The translations under genes were made by a program, and so were the position numbers. From the NCBI GenBank assembly GCA_032717465.1, contig CM064657.1, positions 18,379,331 through 18,443,330 of the forward strand: a DNA stretch of 64,000 nucleotides. The letters run 5' to 3'. Origin of the DNA: Coenobita brevimanus (Eukaryota > Arthropoda > Malacostraca > Decapoda > Coenobitidae). A model generated the notes under the pieces. That model searched no databases. It was not told the DNA's origin and was given only the letters and a program-made list of their open reading frames with translations. This document shows positions 36,199 through 48,619 of the stretch, one piece after another. Positions within the stretch are counted from its first letter, which is position 1. Each line of letters starts with the position of its first letter.

Positions 36199-36615
36199 TT
36201 ATTCCATAGCAAGGGAATTTGGATAGCAGGGAACAGTGACACACTCTGTCAAAATATCTAGGGCTACTGCATGAGCTTCTCGATGTTGGTCAGTTGACTG
36301 ATGGATAGTGTGAGTCAGGAGATTAAGTATACCAATGGTGGATCTTTCGTGGTGAAAACCATACTGTCTATCATTAATCAAGTTATTGGTTTCAAGATGC
36401 TTAACTATGTGCTTATCCATTATGATTTCAAATACTTTACCAAGATAAGACGTGATAGCTATTGGTCTGTAATCAGAGGAGTCAGAGAAACTTCCTTTCT
36501 TCGGATTTGGGTGGATATTGGCTTCTTTCCAAGAACTGGGGAATGAAGTAGTACGTATGCATAGTCTGAATAAATTGGCTAGAACAGAAGCAAGTACTGG
36601 GGAGCACTGTTTCAA
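36199..36615 (-). pseudogene. Reverse transcriptase N-terminal fragment of J2
   Basis: It contains LFRLCIRTTSFPSSWKEANI, PNPKKGSFSDSSDYRPIAIT, INDRQYGFHHERST and AVALDILTECV, where the first catalytic Asp block is kept as ALDI. It is the part missing from J1. The frame ends near an A-run (36186-36198) that has probably slipped. Confidence 0.82.
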
Positions 36616-37278
36616 AACAATTGGAGGAATTCCATCTGGGCCTGGAGCTTTGTTGGTAGGTAAATTGTCTAGGATGGATTTTATGTATCTAGTCTGTATT
36701 TTAAGTGGAGCAATTTCGGGAGAGTCAAGTTTTAGTACTGGGACGTTCTGGCTGACTTTCTATGATATAATTTCTGGCAAATGTACTGGCAAAGATATTC
36801 ACTTTACCACGCGAGTTATTTGTAATGTTACCATCTGAAAATTTTAGTGGGGGAATAGGTGATGACTTGTTAAAGTCATCACCCATTCCCCCACTATATG
36901 AATGAACTGAGAGTTGACCAGTATATTCTATTTTCATTAGGATTATATAGTAGTTTGGATGCTTGCTTATGACGAAAGTTTAACTTAGCAAGATTTATTA
37001 CTGCTCTTGCATGGTTTCTAGCAATTTTATATTGACTGAGTGATTCAGAAGTTTTTTTTAAAGTAAAAGTTATGTGCTAATGACTTCTGTGCCGTTGCTC
37101 TGGCACGATTGCTATCAAACCATTTTGAGGAGTTCGATCTTTTAGTCAACTGTTGACTTGGTATGAGCAATTGAATACCAGCTTGTATTAAGTCATAAAT
37201 TTGGGACTGGGTAGAATTGATGTCACTAGAGAAGAAAGACTGTCATGGAGTGTCATAAAGACAATTTCTGAATTCATC

Positions 37279-37608
37279 TCAGTCTGCCCTATCAAAGTGC
37301 CATCGGGTCACCCTGACAGGTTCAGAACAGGGAGGTTTGGGGGAACTGACTAATGAGGCTTTGATGATTCTGTGGCCGGAGGATCCAAGTGGTGACAGTA
37401 TATCTATCCTATATTGATCTGGTTTATTTGTCAGGAATAGATCCAAGAGATAGGCGTTATGGTCAGGATTATCTGGTATTCTGGTTAGTTGCTTTACCAA
37501 CTGCGTGAGATTAAACGATTCTGCGAACAGCTCGCATTCTAGACCAGTTTCGTCTGTCCTGGCAGAATGTGATAACTGTTCTACATTATGTACGTTAAAA
37601 TAACCCAA
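37279..37608 (-). pseudogene. Endonuclease C-terminal fragment of J2
   Basis: It contains [20 protein letters not shown] (the GDFN motif reads GYFN), LTRIPDNPDHNAYLLDLFLT and LSPLGSSGHRIIKASL (SDH reads SGH). Two catalytic motifs are therefore changed. Confidence 0.8.
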
Positions 37609-37673
37609 AACGGTAATTTGGTCGATATGGTGTCAAATACACTGGGTTCTGAAAAAGCACTGGGGGAGTGGTG

Positions 37674-37674
<1 letters not shown>

Positions 37675-37753
<79 letters not shown>
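37675..37753. repeat. (TA)n microsatellite
   Basis: TA tract between J2 and the hAT-like left end. Confidence 0.96.
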
Positions 37754-37756
<3 letters not shown>

Positions 37757-37853
37757 GGCCGGATCCAGCATTTTATTAAAGGGGGGAAGTGCTTAACATT
37801 TTCAGATCCAAGGGTAAAGTGGGTATACAGTCCCCTGTCCAACGGGAAGTATT

Positions 37854-37856
<3 letters not shown>

Positions 37857-37935
<79 letters not shown>
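37857..37935. repeat. (TG)n microsatellite
   Basis: About 78 bases of pure TG, 100 bases inside the hAT-like left end. Confidence 0.97.
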
Positions 37936-37937
<2 letters not shown>

Positions 37938-38870
37938 CAAGTGGATAATAAAAAAAAGGAAATGGCTTGAAATCCAAATGAGAAATGATAGAAAACGAAA
38001 AAGAATATGAATGTGTGTATAAATGAACATACTCGTAATTACGGTGATAGTTTAATCTTTATACGTCAGGCCACTTCTAAGTACTGAGTAAAATCGTCTG
38101 GTGATATGAAGAATACAAGAGTTACTTAACTCGATGGCGTCTTTTATTTTCTCTATTCTTGTTACCACCAGACGATTCCGCTCATCCGTGGAGACTCTTA
38201 GGTCCATATTATCGGCCGGTAAGGAAGCTCCGTAACACCTCTTCCTTGGCGATTTATTTTTGCACGTGGCTGGTTTACATGTACTTGAATTCCGAATGCT
38301 ATTTATGAGGAGTATGGCCATAATGGAAGGATATGTGTGACAGAAGAGGACACTATGGTGTAATTAACAAACTAAATCTCTTAGGAAAAGGTGTTCGGGA
38401 GATCCCTAATCGGATAAAATTCGAGCCTTAGAACTACAAGCTTCATGAACCCATTCACTACATCCTTCACGCTAACCTGGCCCAGATTTTTGTCCCTTTG
38501 CAGCTTATTTCACGTAGCTCAGTGGTAGAATAAGACAACACTACAGTTCCAGGTCCCTTCTATAGCACTACTTCGTGACTAGTACTCTATTCCAGTGTTA
38601 CTCTGTTGCTATAAACTCAGCATTCAAGATGGAGAGATGGCGATTTTTGGGAGAGTTATGAGTCAAGTGGGTCTGTCCAAAGTTAAATAAAAGAGTCTGG
38701 TGGCAGCAAGAATAACTAAGGAAAATTAGTCATCGGATTGAAGGGGTAACATCGATCACGTACTGAACGGGTTACGATCCTTTAGATGCATATTAATTCT
38801 CTCAGCTGAATAAAAATGTCTGGCAGTATCGGCAATGAAATAAAGAAGATTAGCGCCAGAATGAAGGGGT
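37936..38870. other. No recognised gene
   Basis: A minus-strand frame at 38321-38052 (89 codons, containing DERNRLVVTRIEKIKDAIEL) is the only one with a balanced, protein-like composition. No family is recognised. The remainder has no clear feature. Confidence 0.5.
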
Positions 38871-38874
38871 TCAA

Positions 38875-39235
38875 TGGGAATGGGAATATAAGTGGGAGAG
38901 GGAAAATATGTGGAAGTGGGAATGTAGGTGGTAGTGGGAATGAACGTGGAAGTAAGAATGTAAATGTGAGTGGGAATGTAAGTGGGAGTGGGAATATAAA
39001 TGTTAGTGGGAATGAAAGTGTGAGTGAAAATGTAAGTGTCAGTGGGAATGTAAATGTGAGTGGGAATGCAAGTGGGAGTAGGAATGTAAGTGGAGGTAGG
39101 AATGTAAGTGGGAGTGGGAATATAGGGGAATGGGAATATCAGTGGGAGTGGGAATATAAGTGGGAGTGGGAATATAAGTGGGAGTGGGTATATAAGTGGG
39201 GGTGGGAATATAGGTGGCAGAGGGAATTTAAGTAC
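38875..39235. repeat. 18-bp minisatellite, GGGAATGTAAGTGGGAGT type
   Basis: About 20 tandem units of the form GGGAATRTAAGTGGGAGT. Units near 39130-39200 are the most regular. A plus-strand frame through it (38816-39238) encodes SGN/VSG and then WEWEYK repeats and is a by-product of the 18-bp period. Confidence 0.88.
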
Positions 39236-39339
39236 TGAAGGAGCATAAGTGAGGGTCAGAATAACTGGGAATGTGAACGGCTATAGACAAGGCAAGACAC
39301 AGAGAAGAGTAGGCGTGTCGAAAACAGAAATGGCAAAAG

Positions 39340-39655
39340 AAGGACAATGAGGGGGCAGAGGTAGGTGAGTGGATGAGAGGAAGGTGGGGAGATAGTGGAC
39401 AGGGATAAGGGGCAGTGGGGTGAGGTATTGTGAGATGGAGGTAGTGGATGAGGAGAAGGTGTAGGGGAGGGTGAGAAGCAGGTAGGAGGGGGGGAATGGA
39501 GGTAAGTGGAGGAGGAGATGGTGTAGGATGGGATGGGGAGGAGATGAGGTGCAGATGGAGGGGGTATGTGGGCTTGTATGGGAAGGGGACAAGGTGCAGT
39601 GGGGGGGAGGAGGGATGGCAATTGGTAGGGGTGGGGTGGGCGGGAAGGGGCACTA
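39340..39655. repeat. G-rich, C-poor low-complexity tract
   Basis: About 315 bases with GGTAGGTG, GAGGAG and GGGG blocks and very little C on the plus strand. Antisense frames (39666-39228), rich in Pro and Ser, are artefacts. The end of the tract (39628-39650, GGGGTGGGGTGGGCGGGAA then GGGG) fits a G-quadruplex. Confidence 0.8.
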
Positions 39656-40560
39656 TTACGGATCACATAATTATAAATAATAAAAATGCGAGAAATTTTA
39701 TTCGGCTTAACTAAAAAATTTTGTTCAAAATTCGACTAATGAATAACAGCAAAGAAAAGCTTCATGTCAGCAAACTAAAATTGAAAAAAAGTGTAATTTT
39801 TTGTGATGAGCAATATGCATTCATCTTCTAGTGTCATTTTCACTGTGGTTATCAGTATGCTGCAAAAAAGCTTACACCTGTGTCACCGTCGTCCGACATG
39901 TTGACCATCCAGGTGGCTAAGCTCAAAATTTAGTTAAATGACTAAAATCTGTCCTTTACATTATTACTGTCATAAGCTGCCAACAAGGAAAAATACACTG
40001 AGCTTAATCTGGATGTGTTTCTTTATATGCAAAGTAAAATAGGTAAGTATAATACTTCGCACAAACCTAAAGGATCGCTAAAAAATGCACACACACACGC
40101 ATCACTAGGCTTACCACACAACTGGCGTAGTGTGTACATTATAGATGCTTCATTTTCATTGGTTAGCTGAGAAGCATGGCCGACTTAGGCAGCCAATTAT
40201 AATTTAGCATCCTGGTCGATAAAATTCTGAGGACCACAGCTTCCCACTCTATCCAAAGCGGAATTTTTAAAGTGCTCAGTGTATAACGATCCACATACAA
40301 ACTGAAATGTGACATGTCCTTTAATGGCATAAGCCACCGTCCTCTTTACTTTAAGATGTAAGGATGCCAGTACTGAAGTTTGGCTTGCCACGGCCAAGTA
40401 TTACACAATTAGAGGCTGAAAATTTTTACGAAATTTCGGTAAAGCATCAGAATGGATGTATTTGAGCCAGAAAATATGAGAAACCTACATTAAAAAATTT
40501 CAGATCAGAAATGTTCATAATACTTCCCCAACCTCTATCTCCACCTTGGAACCTTATAGT
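39656..40560. other. AT-rich stretch, no recognised gene
   Basis: A 66-codon minus-strand frame (40397-40197) is not recognised. A short ACACACACACGC run lies at 40089-40100. Confidence 0.5.
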
Positions 40561-40630
40561 AAAAAAAATATATATTGGCTTCTGAAAAAGGGGGGGCGTA
40601 CGTCCCTCACCCCCCCTCCCCTGGAGCCGG

Positions 40631-40632
<2 letters not shown>

Positions 40633-40678
<46 letters not shown>

Positions 40679-40745
40679 CTATCTATCTATCTATCTACCT
40701 ATTTATATATTTATATGTGTGTGTGTGTGTGTATGTATGTATGTG
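40633..40745. repeat. (TG)n-(TATC)n-(TG)n compound microsatellite
   Basis: TG from 40633-40675, CTAT units 40676-40697, then TGTG and TATG units to 40745. Confidence 0.93.
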
Positions 40746-41148
40746 TAATATCCTTTTTTCTGATCTGTAAGTAATTTTCTTGTGTCTATCCCTTTTTGTT
40801 CCAAGGCTCTGCCTCTCCTATACCTTCCCTCTCCCATACTTTTTGTTTCCATGTCTGACCATTCCTTTTTCAGCCAAGTTCTCGTGTTGCGTGTCGTGCT
40901 TATCCCTTATGGCCGCCTACACCAGCCACGTCATAACGTGTCTCTAATTACGGTCAGATAATTTATACACTGACTATTGCGGAAAGTGTTGAAGGGAATA
41001 TTGGGACTGAACCAAAATTAAAATAACTGCGTTCATGACTGTAGTGCAGCCGATAGACAAAATCCAAACTTTCATCTTCCTCTCTCCTCCTTCTCCTCCT
41101 CCTCCCCCTTCTTCTTCTTCATGTAATCCTGTAACATGTCAACAACTA

Positions 41149-41193
<45 letters not shown>

Positions 41194-41597
41194 TTCATGA
41201 GCATAGGGGACTTCCAAGCACTATCATCTTCTAAGTTTACTTTTGCATATTGCATATTAACACCATGATGGATGTTGTAATAATATCGTAATTATCGCAG
41301 CCTCTCGGTTGGTTTGATAATATCAGTATAAAAAAATCAATGTGTATTATTCATAACAATGTGTATTATTCATAACAATGATCAATAGGATCAGTATTTT
41401 AGGGAGGCTCGTACCCAGAGGAAAATAAGGCCAATATACAAAATGTTAATTCCGTCTGCTGGGACTTGGTAATATGAGCATTATACATACGGTACAGCGT
41501 GACGCATAATGCACAGCCTGTGGCACTAGCCTGTGAATTCTCGTGGGGCGCTAAGAGGACTCAGTGTTATCATTGTCTATCCTTCGCCATTTTGTAC
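40746..41597. other. No recognised gene; (CA)n at 41151-41191
   Basis: A CA run of about 40 bases and a CTC/TTC-rich patch at 41084-41122. The 17-base string CAATGTGTATTATTCAT is duplicated at 41338-41370. Nothing else stands out. Confidence 0.55.
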
Positions 41598-41628
<31 letters not shown>

Positions 41629-41790
41629 GTCCGACTCTGGGCATAGGCTTCACAGCCTGCTATCAAGGCTCAGCAGTCCTCCTACATACCATACACCTCT
41701 ACATGTCACCACTTCGGCGCTAACACCCACCGTCCATATTGAATACATGCTAGGGCTGTCTCATACAGGACTGGTGTACTTGTCATCTCT
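41598..41790 (-). mobile_element. Unclassified SINE-like repeat (SINE-4), copy 2 with poly(A)
   Basis: A T-run at 41598-41624 (poly(A) on the minus strand) is followed by a body nearly identical to copy 1. The match ends at GGACTGGTGT near 41778. A homopolymer tail with a conserved body supports retroposition by a non-LTR retroelement. Confidence 0.7.
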
Positions 41791-42570
41791 AGTTTATTAT
41801 TTACTGCTTTCACATTTTTCAGCGCCCATTGACTTCATGAAACACCCGTAATGTCTAAGCTCCTCTCACCAGCAAATTGAGCTGTCCTTGTAATACACGG
41901 GGGAGGGGGGGGGGTAATAAATAGATCACTCTGCTCTTATGATTAAGGTACTCAAATATTGTATAGAATGGAGGCACAGGGATCACCAAACACTACGATT
42001 AGGAAGCAGTGTCTTTGTCGATCGGAATGAATATGAATGTCGAGGTGTGTTAGCACTTACACTTGTATGTCAAACATTAAATGTAACAGTTCCCTGCGGA
42101 TGGAGAAGTGATTTTCTTTCCGAAAATTCTCGAGTTCTGTGTTTGCTATTTGATATTTTGACTTACGTCAAAAAAGAGTTAACTTCAAGTCGCACTGACA
42201 TGTTACAGATGCACAATCGCTAATATCAAAACAGACCTGAAAGAAACGGTGGATATCAGTGCCGAACTGGTGGCCGGTGGAAGTGTATGTCATACTGTAG
42301 GACTGCTGGGCCTAAGCTTTAGAACTGGTGGTCTCGTCTATGTACAGAGTCCGACTTAAATAACATACTGTGGCATAATCGTCCTGTCCCAATACTCCCA
42401 TTGGATCCAAGTAACACTGAGCCATATATTAAAGTTCCACCTGACCTTTATATAATGTCACACGGTATCTCATTCAGCCTAATTTGCTGTGTTTTTACTG
42501 TGTGTAGTTTTTTGGCCTTTACAGAAGTTCTGGAAGGTTTGAGACCTAGCGTTGCGTGTGTGAGTGCGTG
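41791..42570. other. No recognised gene; possible diverged SINE-4 trace at 42250-42320
   Basis: AACTGGTGG ... GTGTATGTCATACTGTAGGACTGCTGGGCCT near 42262-42313 resembles part of SINE-4 read in the plus direction. A G-run lies at 41898-41912. The open frame 41939-42223 has no known motif. Confidence 0.45.
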
Positions 42571-42585
42571 TGTGTGCGTGTCTGC

Positions 42586-43544
<959 letters not shown>

Positions 43545-44425
43545 TGGTCCATTTCTCATTTCTCTCCTACTTCTTCCTCTACTTTTCTCCTTCTCTCCTC
43601 AGTCGTCCTCCTTCCCTCCATCTCTCCCTCCCTCCACTTTCTCGCTCTATCCATCTTTCCATCATCTCCCCCCTACCCTCTTCGGTATCACCTTACTTCC
43701 AGCTTCTACCTCTTTATCTCCACGTCCCCCTCACCCCATTATCTCCTCTCCATTTCTCTCTTCCTCCATCGTCTTCTCTCCATCTGTCCCTCCCTCCATA
43801 GTCTTCCCTCCATATCGCCCTCTCTCCATTAGGCTATCTTCTTTCGATCTCGGCCTCCTTCCGGTGTCTTCTTTTCTCCTCTCTCTCTCCATTATCTCCA
43901 TTTCTCCGTCTCTCCCTCCCTCCATTATCTCTTTTTTTTGTCCAGCTCTCCCTCCCTCCATTATCTTTTCTTCATTTCCTGTTTCCTCCACTATCTCCTC
44001 CCTTCTGTTCACCTCTCCCTCCCCCCATTATCCCTTTCTCTATATCTCCTCCTCTTTCTCTCCCTCCCTCAGCTATCATCTTTCTTCATCTCTCACCCTC
44101 CAGCATCTTCCTCCCTTCTTTCTTTCTCTACTATCTCTTCCTCTCCATAACTAACTCCACCTCCCCACCAATCCTTCCTTCCAGCATCTCCATAAAGTCT
44201 CTCCACTTCCCCCTCCCCTCTCTTCGTCTCACCCTTCCTCCATTACCTCCCTCTCCAATACCTCTCCTCCCTTCCAACATCTCCGACATTTCTCCACTTC
44301 TCCTTCTTACCCCCGATGTCTCTTTCCTCTTCATATTGCTCTTTCTCCATCATCTCCTCTTCATTTTTCCCTCTCTCCATTGCCTCCTCATCAGCTCTGC
44401 TTCCCTCCAAGATTTCCCAACTTTG

Positions 44426-44472
<47 letters not shown>

Positions 44473-44890
44473 CACCCGTCCCTGCCTCTCCCACTCCCCT
44501 TTCCCTCCCTGCCTCCCTCCTACTCCCCCTCCTTTCCATTCTCCCCACCCTTCCTACCTCCATGATTCCCTCCCACTCCCCCTCCTTTCCATTCTCCCCA
44601 CCCTTCCTACCTCCATGCTTCCCTCCCACTCCCCCTCCTTTCCATTCTCCCCACCCTTCCTACCTCCATGCTTCCCTCCCACTCCCCCTTCTTTCCACTG
44701 CCACTCCCTCCCTCCCTCCCTCCCTCCCTCCCTCCCTCCCTTTCCCTCCCCAGTGCCATCCTACTCTCCTCCCTCCAGCCTTCCTCTCCCCGCCATCAAA
44801 GCCTCATCACATGTTCTGCCCTCCGCCACCCGACCCCCGGCCTCACTCACTCCTCCATATTTGATGAACCTCCATCCCAACCCCTCACCA
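43545..44890. repeat. 1.3-kb polypyrimidine (C/T-rich) tract
   Basis: The plus strand is overwhelmingly C and T with TCCCTCC and CTCTCCA blocks, including (TC)n at 44428-44470 and (CCTC)n at 44703-44742. Long frames on both strands (Ser/Pro/Leu on plus; Glu/Gly/Arg on minus) result from composition. Mirror-symmetric parts could form triplex DNA. Confidence 0.88.
44536..44694. repeat. 53-bp tandem repeat within the polypyrimidine tract
   Basis: CCATTCTCCCCACCCTTCCT recurs at 44536, 44589 and 44642, exactly 53 bases apart, and the copies are almost identical. The near identity implies recent expansion. Confidence 0.9.
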
Positions 44891-44947
44891 GCACACTCGA
44901 TTTTCCTTTCCTTAGTTTTCGTTTTTTTTTTCCTCTTCTTTATATGA

Positions 44948-45130
44948 TCAAATGCTCGCCTGGTGGTCTAGTGGGTTATGTTGCTCCAGCCGGATGTTGC
45001 CCATAATCGTTTACATTCGAGGGACAGACTGGGTTTCGTCCTCACAAAGCTCCGCCTAAAGATGAGCTAATGGTCACTCTCGCCTAAAAGAAGCAGCCTT
45101 GTCCCGGACCCCTACCCTCCTGATGAGGCA
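44948..45130 (+). mobile_element. SINE-2 copy d, diverged
   Basis: It starts in the tRNA-like module: CTCGCCTGGTGGTCTAGTGG (A-box-like) and TTTACATTCGAGGGACAG further on. Later parts, such as GAGCTAATGGTCACTCTCGCC and AGCCTTGTCCCGGACCCC, correspond loosely to the 3' half of copy b. It lacks the 5' pyrimidine segment. Confidence 0.55.
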
Positions 45131-45426
45131 GGAAAGAACTGAATGAGGGAAAGATCGTTTATATATTATGTTAATGTGACAAAATGAACTTTTTTTTTGT
45201 TTGGGACATAACTGTTTCCTTATGTCACACACCAATGGACATTATAGTCAAATGTTCTCACTCTCTCTCTCTCTCTCTCTCTGGTTTTCCTCACATTTTT
45301 ATATTATTCTCTCACTTCTTTTGTACCTCTTGCACACACGTACGCGCCTTAACCTTTAACTGAGAAGATGGTATTCCTAACCTAATTTAGAGTCGTCTGA
45401 ATGTGGGGAGAACATAATGGTTAAGA

Positions 45427-45428
<2 letters not shown>

Positions 45429-45511
<83 letters not shown>
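45429..45511. repeat. (TG)n microsatellite
   Basis: About 82 bases of pure TG. A (TC)n run of 22 bases lies at 45260-45281. Confidence 0.96.
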
Positions 45512-45513
<2 letters not shown>

Positions 45514-45691
45514 CTAGGGGTGTTGACAAGGATATCTTTTATATTTTCATCATTCTACCTGTACATTACAGTATTTTAATCAAAAGAGACATTTCGAACT
45601 AAAGAGGTTTAGAAATAGCTTTCATAAACCCCTTTTCTGAACTAAATAAACCTGTGACAGAATCATGAGCGAATGAAAGACGTCCTCGGCC
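45512..45691. other. Short intergenic stretch
   Basis: No feature recognised. Confidence 0.5.
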
Positions 45692-45695
45692 TTAA

Positions 45696-45895
45696 CCTTT
45701 TCAGTCCCAGGAGGTAACATATCTTGAATGTATTTTTGCTGCGACCACACAATTAATTTGCTTTATTATTATTGGCTGTGGAGAGCACGGCGTTAGTGAG
45801 GAACTAACCCTTCCAGATGGGAAAATCACCCCCAAGCGTCATAAATCGTCCGGAGACAGCAAAAACAAAAGTACTACAACATCGGACTAAATGCG
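45696..45895. mobile_element. Candidate piggyBac-like MITE (200 bp)
   Basis: TTAA lies on both sides (45692-45695 and 45896-45899). The ends share the core TTNAGTCC: CCTTTTCAGTCC on the left; CGCATTTAGTCC inward from the right. Inside, TTTTTGCTG near 45734 and CAGCAAAAA near 45858 form a further inverted pair. The end similarity is modest (about 8 of 12), so this is tentative. Confidence 0.5.
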
Positions 45896-45899
45896 TTAA

Positions 45900-48195
45900 G
45901 AGACTAAAATCTAAACTCTAACCAGTTTTCTAGACTCTGACAAAGATATCTAGCGTATTTCGACTGAACTGAGGGCAGGTGGTGACAACTTGGAAGTTTG
46001 ATCTGACTAATACCTAAGGAGATTTTTTCATTTCTATCTCTTCCTAAGGTTCATCAAATTTCATGCAACCACGACACAATAATCAAGTTCTGAGAGCGTC
46101 CCAGTTCTATCAAACGAAAACAAACTGACTATAGGCCTAGTATTATCGATCCCTGCTGGCTGAGGTAACCCTTTTGCTGCACTAGTACACTTGTATATTT
46201 TATTCAGGCTGACACAGGAAAATTATATTTAAGTGAGAGATATCAAAGCAGTCAGTAGCTTCAGCAAATTTTTTTAGTTTCTGTTTCGCTGTTATGGGTA
46301 AACTCAAGATTTAACTAATAGTAAGAAAATACGATTTTCCTTACTCGTATTTCTAGCGGCAAAACATTTAATAAGTAGGAGCACCATAAAATATGGAAGA
46401 AAGGAAATTACAAATTTTCTGTGCACGGGGGCGTCATTCGTGATTAATTTTTGCTACCTACAGAATGTTTATTCTAATGTATTTGGTTGTCCTTTCGGGG
46501 TAATGGGGATAGGAACAATCTCCGTTAAAAAAAAAAAAAAAAAAAAAAATCTAAGTAAATTCTCTCAAAGCTCAGGAAAACCCTCAAGAAAAAGAGAGAA
46601 TTAACGAAAGTTACATTCTCTAGTTGAGGGAGCTAAATCTTCCTGCCTGTGTGCCTTTCATCACGTCTATCTATGGTTTGGTAGATCGGCATACCTGAAG
46701 AATTCATCACTACCATCATCATAGTCTTCATCATTCCAACATTCCACCCATAATACTTAACAGTGAGATGGAATGCGGTAAGGTTTAAACCCCTTCTCTT
46801 CCCATTACACACACAAGCAAGTAAAACTATTACAGAGCGAGTTTCGACAAATAACACAATAATTTATTTAACAGCGATGCAAGCCTTCCAAGGCTTGGCT
46901 TCAAGCCACAGGCAACTACATGAACATTTTGGCACTGAGGTAAATTTGTAAACACTTGAGGTACAGAAGTTACACTGAGCTGAAAAGTTTCATGACTGTC
47001 TCATAACGACGTAAATGATTCCGACACGGCATTCCGTTTACACCGTCATCACTGCCTCCCTACGTGTCTGCCAGCCTGCCTGACTGTCTTCACTCTTGCT
47101 TGCCTGCCTCTCTGCCTGCCCACCTTTCTGTGTGTGTTCTTCCTCGTCCTCACACATCTTACTTTCCTCCCTCCTTGTCTGTCTTCCTGTTTGTCTGCCT
47201 CTCCGACTGGATACCAGTACCGCTGTCATCTGATTCCCTCAGTGATGGTCACAGTGGCTGACTCGCTAACTCGGCTACATGGTTCCCCTTGCGCCAGGGG
47301 GATAGCACTTCCTGGGAGGCATGTGGGGGAGGTAGAGAGACGGACAGGGACAGGCAGAGAGGCAGGTGTGGGGAGTAGAGTGGCAACTGGGGGAGGAGGT
47401 GTACAGTGGCAAGCGATATGTGAGGGAGGGGGTCGTGAAGGCGGTACAGGACACTGGTAATGGGAGACGAGGGAGAGTGAGGAACATTAAGGGTGTCCAT
47501 CAGGGAGAAGGGAGGGGCCCAGTGAGGGGTAGGGAAGGAGAGGTCATAATTGCCCTCACAGATCTCACTTCGCCTGTCTCCTTCTCCTCGTGCTTTATTT
47601 GCTCACGTTTTTTCTTTTTTCAGCATGATATCATTTTTTTCATTTCCTCTTCCTAATAACGTATGTAAACACTTAGAATTAAGATATGGAAGAGCAACTA
47701 CCTCTAGGCAGCAGAATTATGTGAAACAGCACTTCATTACATCAATTATGGTCATGTGCGAGAAAACTGATAGTGCAATGGTTAACACACCTGCTCACAA
47801 CTGAAAGAACTGGAGTGCAGTTCTTGAGACAGTCAGACAGTACCAATGGGGATCTGCATGTAACCTCGATTGTTGGGCCTTAGGACAGTATTAGTTATCA
47901 GCCCAACCTCACACAGTCAACACGCATAATTCTAGCCCATCATATTCTTCTTCATGTTCCGACCTAACGAAGTATGAATGTAAAAATAGATCAGGATCTG
48001 CATATGATGGATGGAACAGTGTTGTGCAGATGTACGAGTATAGTTGAGACCAGTAGTTCTTTACAGTGCCTCAAAACTTCATCAAACCCAAATGAGATCT
48101 TATTAAACCTGCCAGTGGGCTGATAAGTGAATGGGAGGGTTATCATCTTGTTTCATTCGTTATGAGTCATAGATGTAGAAAGATTTTTTTTTCTT
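45900..48195. other. Intergenic stretch with low-complexity patches
   Basis: No gene or transposon end is recognised. Poly(A) lies at 46527-46549. A CTGCCTGC-rich pyrimidine patch at 47045-47215 is followed by a G/A-rich patch at 47310-47545. Open frames there are compositional. Confidence 0.6.
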
Positions 48196-48198
48196 ATG

Positions 48199-48201
<3 letters not shown>

Positions 48202-48260
<59 letters not shown>
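48202..48260. repeat. (TC)n microsatellite
   Basis: TC tract of about 58 bases. Confidence 0.95.
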
Positions 48261-48263
<3 letters not shown>

Positions 48264-48344
48264 CATGTGTTCACATCGTTATATTGTGCAATATAATTTA
48301 AAAAGCTGACCTTGGGTTGTGTGCATACTGTTAAATATATCTAC

Positions 48345-48510
48345 CAAACGCCTTAATCTCAGTCGGGGTGGCTACAAACTAATCGCTTTCATGTCACCCT
48401 CTCCCTGCCATTAGGCTGCCCTACCTCAAACATACATCACTCTCATTCATATTGCTCCTTATCACATCCCTCCAGCTAACTCTCTTCCCTCTTCCCTGCT
48501 TCCCATTCAC
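48345..48510 (-). mobile_element. RTE-A4, 3'-end fragment
   Basis: ACCAAACGCCTTAATCTCAG and GGGGTGGCTACAAAC match the conserved 3' terminus of RTE-A copies A2 and A3. The fragment decays after about 100-160 bases. Confidence 0.65.
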
Positions 48511-48619
48511 TCAACTTACACCGGTTCCCCTATGTAAATACCGTTCATTATATAAATAATAATTCCTAGTCATTATAATACATATTAATATGTTTATTAT
48601 CTGTTCATACATTATTTCA

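Larger units (their letters stand above)
35090..37640 (-). mobile_element. Jockey/CR1-type retrotransposon J2, 5' truncated, degenerate
   Basis: It is the same family as J1 but retains the endonuclease C-terminus (37608-37279), the first RT motifs (36615-36199) and the RT C-terminus (35873-35095). Recognisable text includes [50 protein letters not shown] and SQLEYCSPLRSGCGEV. The endonuclease SDH motif reads SGH. Stops and shifts occur throughout. The 5' edge lies just short of a TA microsatellite. Confidence 0.83.
37754..40635. mobile_element. Probable non-autonomous hAT-like element (2.9 kb)
   Basis: The left edge CAGGGCCGGATCCAGCATTT and the right edge, reading inwards, CACGCCCGGCTCCAGGGGAG match at 12 of the first 15 positions. 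Each is followed inward by a G-rich run, as in many hAT ends. The 8-bp target duplication cannot be seen because TA repeats flank the left and TG repeats have spread into the right. No transposase is found inside; the interior holds TG repeats, an 18-bp minisatellite and a G-rich tract. It could also be two unrelated ends. Confidence 0.45.

Noticed and set aside
38052..38321. 89-codon minus-strand frame as a host gene exon
   Set aside because: Balanced composition but no recognisable domain, and no splice or neighbouring exon support; left as unassigned.
38816..39238. 140-codon frame with SGN and WEWEYK repeats that looks like a structural protein
   Set aside because: Its periodicity is exactly the 18-bp minisatellite; the reading shifts with the repeat and no signal peptide or flanking exon is visible.
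39228..39666. Pro/Ser/His-rich minus-strand frames of about 140 codons
   Set aside because: Composition artefact of the G-rich tract on the plus strand, with no domain or start context.
44336..45006. Long Ser/Pro-rich plus-strand frames
   Set aside because: They arise from the C/T-only composition and the 53-bp tandem repeat.
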